Shown here: piece by piece, positions 1-4,983 of the stretch
How the letters are laid out: every line of letters starts with the position of its first letter
Position numbering within the stretch: the first letter of the stretch is position 1
Assembly (NCBI GenBank): GCA_964481445.1
Contig: CAYZTQ010000086.1
Coordinates: 1 to 7,858, forward strand
Length of the DNA stretch: 7,858 nucleotides
Origin: UBA1038 sp964481445
Lineage (GTDB): Bacteria; Bacillota; Clostridia; Christensenellales; Aristaeellaceae
Direction: 5' to 3'
The notes under the pieces: generated by a model
Databases searched by the model: none
Seen by the model: the letters and a program-made list of their open reading frames with translations, nothing else
Told to the model about the DNA's origin: nothing
Program-made: the position numbers and the translations under genes

Positions 1-21
1 GCATGAAGACTTGCTCTGCAT
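1..21 (-). CDS. possible start of a further operon gene, cut by the window edge
   Basis: Downstream of the second permease on the minus strand, an ATG at 21-19 opens a frame reading MQSKSSC before the window ends. A weak GAGGG lies only two bases upstream of it, at 28-24. In ABC sugar operons of this type a glycosidase or other sugar enzyme often follows the permeases, but seven codons say nothing about function. The start is uncertain. A much stronger Shine-Dalgarno sits at 52-46 but is badly placed for this ATG. If one A were removed from the A5 run at 39-35, the ATG at 44-42 would instead read MIKVTEGDAEQVF to the edge. Confidence 0.25.
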
Positions 22-45
22 CACCCTCAGTTACTTTTTATCATG

Positions 46-52
46 CCTCCTT
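46..52 (-). promoter_or_regulatory. strong Shine-Dalgarno without a well-spaced start codon
   Basis: The minus strand carries AAGGAGG, overlapping the TAA stop of the second permease. The nearest ATG (44-42) is one base away, too close for normal initiation, and gives only the five-codon MIKSN before TGA at 29-27. The next ATG (21-19) is 24 bases from the motif. The site implies that translation restarts here for a downstream gene, but the actual start cannot be fixed from this window. Confidence 0.45.
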
Positions 53-932
53 ATTTGATGCCGGAATGGGACATTGTTTCAAGCACGGAAGATTGCGACA
101 AAAGGAAAAAAATGACGGGCGGTATCATCAGTACAAGAGCAACAGCGGCGCCAGCGCCGGCCCTGGCCACACCAGCGCTCGCAATCTGACGCAGCATGAC
201 AGGCAGCACCTTCATGCTTTCGTCGTAAATATAACTGACGCCCGTGTTGTTCCAAAGCCCCTGAAAGGTAAAGATGCCGAGAGTAAGCCACGCGGGCTTG
301 ATCATGGGCATGACCAGCTTGAAAAACAGCACAGCCTCAGTAGCGCCGTCGATACGGGCCGCTTCCAGCAGGCTGTCCGGCACGCTGGTCACAAGGAACT
401 GCCGCACCAGAAACACACCGAAAGAGCCGGACATCGCCGGCAGCAGAATCGACCAGTAGGTATTGATCATGCCCAGCCTTGAAATGATAATATACTGAGG
501 AATGGCCGTTACTTCACTTCTGAACAGGATGGCCCAGACCACAATGATATTGAACGCGACAAGCCAGCGGCTTGTGTACTTGGCAAGCGCGAAGGCGCAC
601 ATACTGGCGATCAGAATGTAGCCGATGGTGCCGACGATAGAAATAAACAGGCTGTTGAACAGATAACGCTCAAAAGGCACCCACATTTCGTTGGCAAGCC
701 GTACCATCGTAGAAAAATTCTCGAAGGTCGGGTTCTGCACAAAGAAGCGCGGCGGGAACAGAAAGAGCTCGCTCGCGGGCTTGAAAGCGGTGACGACCGT
801 ATACACCAGCGGCAGGGCCATAAAGAGGCTCATCAGCCCCAGAAAGAGGAAGACAGTGAAGTTGCCGCCCTTTGAGCGGCTGACCCTTTTTTGTTTGGCG
901 CAAAGGCGTTTTACCGATTGCTGCTGCATCAT
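51..932 (-). CDS. carbohydrate ABC transporter permease, MalG type (CUT1 family)
   Basis: This is an integral membrane subunit of a sugar importer and would form the channel with the permease encoded just upstream. The 293-residue length is normal for the family. Hydrophobic segments lie at about 25-50, 95-116, 123-150, 155-180, 205-225 and 262-282, consistent with six membrane spans. The cytoplasmic EAA loop that docks the ATPase is clear at about 190-213, beginning EAARIDGATEA and ending near MPMIKP. Two adjacent ATGs (932 and 929) are possible starts, and GAGG at 945-942 lies 9 bases before the first. The gene starts one base after the upstream permease's stop, so the two are probably translationally coupled. 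The substrate is not visible in the sequence; an alpha-glucan oligosaccharide is inferred from the neighbouring hydrolase. Confidence 0.95.
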   Translation of the reverse strand: MMQQQSVKRLCAKQKRVSRSKGGNFTVFLFLGLMSLFMALPLVYTVVTAFKPASELFLFPPRFFVQNPTFENFSTMVRLANEMWVPFERYLFNSLFISIVGTIGYILIASMCAFALAKYTSRWLVAFNIIVVWAILFRSEVTAIPQYIIISRLGMINTYWSILLPAMSGSFGVFLVRQFLVTSVPDSLLEAARIDGATEAVLFFKLVMPMIKPAWLTLGIFTFQGLWNNTGVSYIYDESMKVLPVMLRQIASAGVARAGAGAAVALVLMIPPVIFFLLSQSSVLETMSHSGIK

Positions 933-933
933 G

Positions 934-1884
934 CTACTCTACCTCGGAGAAATGCTTCAGGCCGCTTCTCACCAGAGACCAGAACACAAGCATCAGGAAA
1001 AACAGTACTACGGCGATGGCTGCGGCGTAGCCCATTTCATAGCGAATGCTGCCGTAATCCAGGATATGGAGAATGATGGTATGGGTGGCATAATCGGTCG
1101 ACGGGAAGCCGGTCAGGCTCATCGCCTCATAGCCAACGGCAAACGAAGCGCTGATCTGCATGACAGCCCCGAACAGCAGCTGGGGCACCATCTGCGGCAG
1201 CGTGATATACCACAGCTCCTGAAACCGGTTCTTTACGCCATCTACCGCGCCGGCCTCGTAGAGACTCTTGTCCATGGACTGCAGGCCAGCCACAAAGGAC
1301 AGGAAACCGACAGACATCGAAAGCCAGAGGATGACGACGATGACGACGCCCATGGAATGCCCGGGGTCGCTGAGCCACTGGATGCTGTCGCGCAAAATCC
1401 CCAAGCGCAGCAGCGTGGAGTTGAGCAGGCCGACGGAGTCATCCGAAAAAATATAAGTCCAGACAAAGTACACATTGCCGGCCAGGGAAGGCGCGTAAAA
1501 GAGAAAAGTCAGCGCCGTGCGGATGCCGCGTCTGAAGTCAGTAATAAACCAGGCGAACACAAACGAGAGGATATAGCTGAGCGGGCCGGTCAGCAGCGCA
1601 AAAACAAAGGTATTGCGCAGCGCAATGAGAAAGATGTTATCCTCCAGCAGCAGCCGGATGTAATTATCAAGGCCAATGAAACGCGGCGTCTGCAGCATGT
1701 TGAAGTAGGTGAAGGAGAGCCCCACGCTGGAGAAGATGGGCAGCAGCGTGAAAACGAAAAACAAGATGGCAAACGGCGCGGTAAACAGAAAGGCCGACAG
1801 ACGATGTTCCCTCCCCTTGAATCTGCTCAGGCGCGCTTTTTTCGTTCCGAGGGAGTTCTTGCCACGCAAAACAGTCTCGCTCAT
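934..1884 (-). CDS. carbohydrate ABC transporter permease, MalF/UgpA/LplB type (CUT1 family)
   Basis: This is the first membrane subunit of the importer, partner of the MalG-type protein. I chose the ATG at 1884 (316 residues, starting MSETVLRG) because it overlaps the TAA of the solute-binding gene by one base (TAATG), a common coupling arrangement. A start seven codons upstream at 1905 is possible but would overlap the previous gene by 22 bases. After a basic N-terminus there are about six hydrophobic segments, roughly at 31-55, 90-115, 122-145, 176-200, 226-250 and 286-306. The EAA loop lies at about 210-231 (EAGAVDGVKNRF, then LPQM). No nucleotide-binding subunit accompanies the pair here. 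Many Gram-positive CUT1 systems share one ATPase (MsmX type) encoded elsewhere, and I infer that here. Confidence 0.95.
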   Translation of the reverse strand: MSETVLRGKNSLGTKKARLSRFKGREHRLSAFLFTAPFAILFFVFTLLPIFSSVGLSFTYFNMLQTPRFIGLDNYIRLLLEDNIFLIALRNTFVFALLTGPLSYILSFVFAWFITDFRRGIRTALTFLFYAPSLAGNVYFVWTYIFSDDSVGLLNSTLLRLGILRDSIQWLSDPGHSMGVVIVVILWLSMSVGFLSFVAGLQSMDKSLYEAGAVDGVKNRFQELWYITLPQMVPQLLFGAVMQISASFAVGYEAMSLTGFPSTDYATHTIILHILDYGSIRYEMGYAAAIAVVLFFLMLVFWSLVRSGLKHFSEVE

Positions 1885-4721
1885 TATTTTCCGAACTCCT
1901 CCCATTTTCTTTCGATTTCCTTGTTGATTTCCCGGTTGTAGCGGTTCAGCACCTCGCGCGGGATCCCCTTTTGATATACCACCATGCGGAAAGCAAAGGC
2001 CAGGTTACGGTTGGTAATATAATTGCCCGGCAGCTGCGGAATATCATCCAGGTCTTCCCACTGGCGAAGCAATGCCTTTTGCTGCGCGTCATTCCATTTA
2101 ATGCGAAGGAAAGCTTCCCTGTTCGCGGTGGGCCAACGGGCCGAAGAGCCCATCAGGCTCTCAAGCGCCAAGCCAAACTGAGCCTGAACTTCCGAAGAGG
2201 TCCACCAGCTGGCAAAATCATATGCCTTCTGCGGGTGCCTGGTGTCGGCCAGAATAATCACCGAAGTACCCGTCGCGCCCTCAGAACGGTCTATGCTTCC
2301 GTCTTCAAGGCGAGTACCCGGTACAGGCGCCAGATCCCATACCCCATTCAGCTCGGGCGCGGCAGCGGACAGGGTGTTGGCCATGGTGTAGTTGGCAATG
2401 GCGATGGGCATTTCGCCGGTGCGGAATCTTGAGAAAAGATCGTATTGCACAGGCAGTGAGTACTTTGTATACAGTTCGGTCCAGGCTTTGAAAGCCTGCA
2501 GGGCCGCGGGGCGATCAAAGGTGGTAGCGCTCAGATCTTCATTGTAAAAGTTGAGTCCTCGTTGAAACAACTGTGTTTGAAAACCGGAGGTGTTGTTGTT
2601 GGTCACGGTCGGGGCGGCAATGCCAATCTGCATGCCCCGTTTTTGCAGCACAGGGACCAGCGCGCGCAGGTCTTCCCAGGTTTCAGGCAGGGAAACACCA
2701 AGCTCGCTCAAAATATCCTTGCGATAGAAAATCATGTCAAAGCTCTGGGTTTCTGGCAGCGCGTAAAGGCCTCCGCGATAGCGGTAAGGCACCAGCGCGC
2801 TTTCATGCCATCTGCTGAGCTTATCCTGCATGCCCGGAAACTGCATGAAATCCAGCAGCGCGCCGCGCATAGCCAGGTTCACAGGCAGCTCTTTGTAGAC
2901 GGTCATCGCCACATCAGGCCCTTTGCCTCCCAGCGTCGCCTGCATTAATGTAGCAGAGCCGTCAATCAGGCTGACGTTTACCGGCACGCCAAAGGATGGA
3001 ACAAACAGCTGATCTATCAGTTCTTTGATCAACTGCGTCTGATCGCGGCCAGACGAAATGCCCGTCGCGCCCAGATCATTCGCGCAAACCCAGACCTTGA
3101 GCGGCTCTTGGCCCGCCGCATCATACACTTCCCCGACCGCATTATAATTTTCGGTAAAGGAGCCGGTAAAGCTCTGCCAGCGGAACGAAACCGTCTGTGC
3201 GATACCTGCGCCGCCGCGCAATACATCGCCCTTGGCAACAAAGCGCAGGTCATCTATCTGCAAAGGCTGCTCACGCATGTACAGCACCCAGGAAGAAAGG
3301 CTGGAAAGGTTTCCCTTGTAGCTCTCAAGCCGTGTTGGAATCAAATCCGGACGGTCGATAAAACTGTCCAGCTGAATGGCCGCCTGTTCGAGCAACGCAG
3401 CCTCGCTGCCTCTGCCAGCGTAGGCCTTCATCAGCTCATGCTCTTCGCGCAGAGCGTCCGCGGTATTCCTGAGCGTATCCAGCAGGCCCGGTATCTTCTT
3501 TTCCAGATGAAAGTCCCGGTTCATGTCGATGGTCAGGCGTGTGCCGTCGGCATTGTCTCCCGTGATTACAATGATATCGCGGTAAAGACGGTTCATACCA
3601 ACCAGAATGTCTTCCAGTCTGCGCAGAGAAGGCGCGTTTTGGCCGCTGGTCACTTCAAGGCGAAGCACATGGCTTCCCTCTGTAAGATACAGCGGCAGCA
3701 GAGCGCCTTCATCATCTCTCAGGGTCCAGTACTGCCATCCGTTTACGTAGGGAATCGAAAGCGACTTCGCCTCTGTGAAGGGCACCCCGCCATCCACATA
3801 GAGGCGTCTGGTGGCGGGCATGCCGCGCACAAAGTCATTGATTAAATGCATTTCGAGAGCATACCAGCCGTTTTGAGGGCAGTTTATCTGCCATTCGATC
3901 CACTCTCCCTGCTGCTTCCAGCTGTACCCGCCAATGGTATTGAGGCGGGTTTTGACAGGATCGCACGGGGAAACGGAAGCCTCGCCGCGCGCGGCCACAG
4001 CATAGATGACTTCGCTATTGCGCAGCGCGGCACGCTCCGCCTCCTTTACAAAGCTTTCTCCGACGTCTTCTTTGGGGAAGGCTGAAGCGTACGTTGCGTA
4101 GTCGGGGATTTTTTCTCCCGGCACAAAGCGTACAGCCCGCAGAGCCCAGCGCTCTGCGGTCAGGCGGATTGTGAGCTCGTGCGTTCCCCGCGAAAGATAG
4201 AAGAAGTAAGGCTCAGCAAAATGATTTCGAAAATCCTGCGCCCGAACGGTCTGCCATAGCTGCGCCTCTTGCATGAGCGGGCGCACATCGTGTCCCCGGC
4301 TATCGCGTGTTATTTCACCAGTCGTATCAAAAAGTCTGCGGAAAATCAGGCCCTCTGCCTGTTTGAAAGGCAGAGCGCCGTCCAGCAGCAGCGTCACCTC
4401 AATATTGCTGCGGCGGGCAGGCAGCGCCTTATACTCAAACTCAAGCTGATAAAGCCCCGCCTCTTCTACTTGAAAGGGGATGCGCAGCGGCGCAGCGTCC
4501 GCAGCCTGCTCTACCGGTACCGCATCTGCGTCGCGCTCCGCCTGTTCCGCCCGCGCGCCCGGCAAGCCGAGCGCTATGCTCGTGCACGGCTGAGCGAGCT
4601 TGCCGTAAATCTGCTGATATTCATCGTAGGATGGCGTCTGCGCAGCCTCACCCGAAGCGCACAGAGCAAGCGCAAGCAACAGCGCCGCAAACCATGTGAA
4701 ACGAACAATGACCGACCTCAT
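1884..4721 (-). CDS. large extracellular solute-binding protein with duplicated carbohydrate-binding-like domains
   Basis: This would capture sugar outside the cell for the two permeases encoded next. At 945 residues it is about twice the usual length of a family 1 binding protein. A signal peptide covers residues 1-28. Two related beta-sandwich-like units follow, at about 75-200 and 270-375. They share the order Gly-aromatic-x-Leu-Glu, then Asp-Gly-x-x-Pro-Phe (114-119 and 310-315), then Leu-x-x-Gly-Thr/Ser-His (176-181 and 346-351). A partly helical linker spans about 380-535. The binding domain runs from about 540 to 935, with family-like stretches such as GKGPDVAM (599-606) and FDMIFYRKDILSELGVSLPETW (about 661-682). 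C21 is preceded by Leu-Ala-Leu, a poor lipobox, so a lipid anchor is doubtful. The CBM-like assignment is by pattern only. The ATG at 4721 was chosen over a GTG at 4748 for its Shine-Dalgarno and the signal peptide that follows. Confidence 0.92.
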   Translation of the reverse strand: MRSVIVRFTWFAALLLALALCASGEAAQTPSYDEYQQIYGKLAQPCTSIALGLPGARAEQAERDADAVPVEQAADAAPLRIPFQVEEAGLYQLEFEYKALPARRSNIEVTLLLDGALPFKQAEGLIFRRLFDTTGEITRDSRGHDVRPLMQEAQLWQTVRAQDFRNHFAEPYFFYLSRGTHELTIRLTAERWALRAVRFVPGEKIPDYATYASAFPKEDVGESFVKEAERAALRNSEVIYAVAARGEASVSPCDPVKTRLNTIGGYSWKQQGEWIEWQINCPQNGWYALEMHLINDFVRGMPATRRLYVDGGVPFTEAKSLSIPYVNGWQYWTLRDDEGALLPLYLTEGSHVLRLEVTSGQNAPSLRRLEDILVGMNRLYRDIIVITGDNADGTRLTIDMNRDFHLEKKIPGLLDTLRNTADALREEHELMKAYAGRGSEAALLEQAAIQLDSFIDRPDLIPTRLESYKGNLSSLSSWVLYMREQPLQIDDLRFVAKGDVLRGGAGIAQTVSFRWQSFTGSFTENYNAVGEVYDAAGQEPLKVWVCANDLGATGISSGRDQTQLIKELIDQLFVPSFGVPVNVSLIDGSATLMQATLGGKGPDVAMTVYKELPVNLAMRGALLDFMQFPGMQDKLSRWHESALVPYRYRGGLYALPETQSFDMIFYRKDILSELGVSLPETWEDLRALVPVLQKRGMQIGIAAPTVTNNNTSGFQTQLFQRGLNFYNEDLSATTFDRPAALQAFKAWTELYTKYSLPVQYDLFSRFRTGEMPIAIANYTMANTLSAAAPELNGVWDLAPVPGTRLEDGSIDRSEGATGTSVIILADTRHPQKAYDFASWWTSSEVQAQFGLALESLMGSSARWPTANREAFLRIKWNDAQQKALLRQWEDLDDIPQLPGNYITNRNLAFAFRMVVYQKGIPREVLNRYNREINKEIERKWEEFGK

Positions 4722-4725
4722 GAAG

Positions 4726-4731
4726 CCCTCT
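4726..4731 (-). promoter_or_regulatory. ribosome binding site that fixes the solute-binding protein start
   Basis: AGAGGG on the minus strand lies four bases before the ATG at 4721, with a second purine block (GAGG, 4736-4733) just upstream. The alternative GTG at 4748 has no comparable site and would put nine extra acidic residues in front of the signal peptide. This supports the shorter protein. Confidence 0.7.
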
Positions 4732-4750
4732 TCCTCTGAGAATCCCACAT

Positions 4751-4767
4751 AGGATAAACGTTTTTCT
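4751..4767. promoter_or_regulatory. putative operator 1 (LacI-family type), next to the transporter promoter
   Basis: AGGATAAACGTTTTTCT matches a second site at 4942-4958 at 15 of 17 positions. Its core, GATAAACGTTTTTC (4753-4766), is a palindrome in six of seven base pairs around a central CpG, the usual form of LacI-family operators. It lies about 4-20 bases past the predicted start of the transporter transcript, where a bound repressor would block initiation or early elongation. It does not fit a catabolite cre consensus, because the outer TG and CA positions are missing. The regulator is not encoded in this window. Confidence 0.6.
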
Positions 4768-4776
4768 TATGCTGAC

Positions 4777-4806
4777 AGTATAGCCCTTCTCAGCTCCTCC
4801 TGTCAA
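4777..4806 (-). promoter_or_regulatory. predicted vegetative promoter of the transporter operon
   Basis: On the minus strand a perfect -35 box, TTGACA (4806-4801), is followed after 18 bases by TATACT (4782-4777), one mismatch from the -10 consensus. Transcription would start near 4770 and leave a leader of about 50 bases before the ATG at 4721. The putative operator 1 lies inside that leader. Confidence 0.75.
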
Positions 4807-4859
4807 GGCAAAAAACTGCCGGATTCTCCATCCGAAACTCCCGGTACTTTCTATTCATG

Positions 4860-4883
4860 GCTTGACAAGCCCGCAGGTCAAGC
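4860..4883. repeat. inverted repeat over the -35 box of the hydrolase promoter
   Basis: GCTTGAC (4860-4866) and GTCAAGC (4877-4883) are perfect 7-base arms separated by 10 bases, so their centres are 17 bases apart. The left arm contains most of the -35 box and the right arm ends next to the -10 box. It could be an operator for a second regulator, or chance symmetry around TTGACA. No second copy was seen at the transporter promoter. Confidence 0.4.
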
Positions 4884-4890
4884 TTAATAT
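4862..4890 (+). promoter_or_regulatory. predicted vegetative promoter of the hydrolase operon
   Basis: TTGACA (4862-4867) and TAATAT (4885-4890) are separated by the ideal 17 bases; only one base differs from full consensus. Transcription would start near 4897, giving a leader of about 87 bases before the ATG at 4984. Such a strong core promoter implies that control is by repression, consistent with the nearby operator-like sites. Confidence 0.8.
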
Positions 4891-4913
4891 GATGTCAATG
4901 ATAGAATATGAAA

Positions 4914-4934
4914 GGCAGAGCATCTTTATCTGCC
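4914..4934 (+). other. small hairpin in the hydrolase leader
   Basis: GGCAGA (4914-4919) and TCTGCC (4929-4934) can pair as a 6-base stem with a 9-base loop shortly after the predicted transcription start. No T-run follows, so it is not a terminator. It might stabilise the 5' end of the mRNA. The stem is short and may be chance. Confidence 0.25.
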
Positions 4935-4941
4935 GTCTACC

Positions 4942-4958
4942 AGGTTAATCGTTTTTCT
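4942..4958. promoter_or_regulatory. putative operator 2 (LacI-family type), in the hydrolase leader
   Basis: AGGTTAATCGTTTTTCT is the second copy of the element at 4751-4767, differing at two of 17 positions and in the same orientation. The two CpG centres are 191 bases apart. The site lies about 45-61 bases past the predicted start of the hydrolase transcript, so it could act as a roadblock or pair with operator 1 in a DNA loop. Its palindrome is weaker, with four of seven pairs in the 14-base core. Confidence 0.55.
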
Positions 4959-4983
4959 ACCTTGATATCACTGAGGAGGGCGC

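Noticed and set aside
1327..1352. Short tandem-like GATGAC/GACGAC stretch
   Set aside because: It encodes the Val-Val-Ile-Val-Val-Ile part of a membrane segment in the first permease, so it is coding low complexity and not a separate repeat.
691..1941. 416-codon open frame on the plus strand, antisense to the two permeases
   Set aside because: Its product is rich in Gln, Arg, Glu and His with no domain or membrane logic, and it lies opposite two unmistakable permease genes. It is a by-product of codon bias.
3108..3845. 245-codon open frame on the plus strand opposite the solute-binding protein
   Set aside because: No ribosome binding site or recognisable motif is seen, and the minus-strand protein has continuous domain structure here.
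4751..4767. Catabolite-response (cre) site for CcpA
   Set aside because: The AAACG core fits, but the flanking TG and CA positions of the cre consensus do not. A pathway-specific LacI-type operator is a better reading, especially with the second copy at 4942.
4902..4907. Second -10 box (TAGAAT) downstream of the hydrolase promoter
   Set aside because: No matching -35 box lies 16-18 bases upstream, and the TTGACA/TAATAT pair at 4862-4890 is far better.
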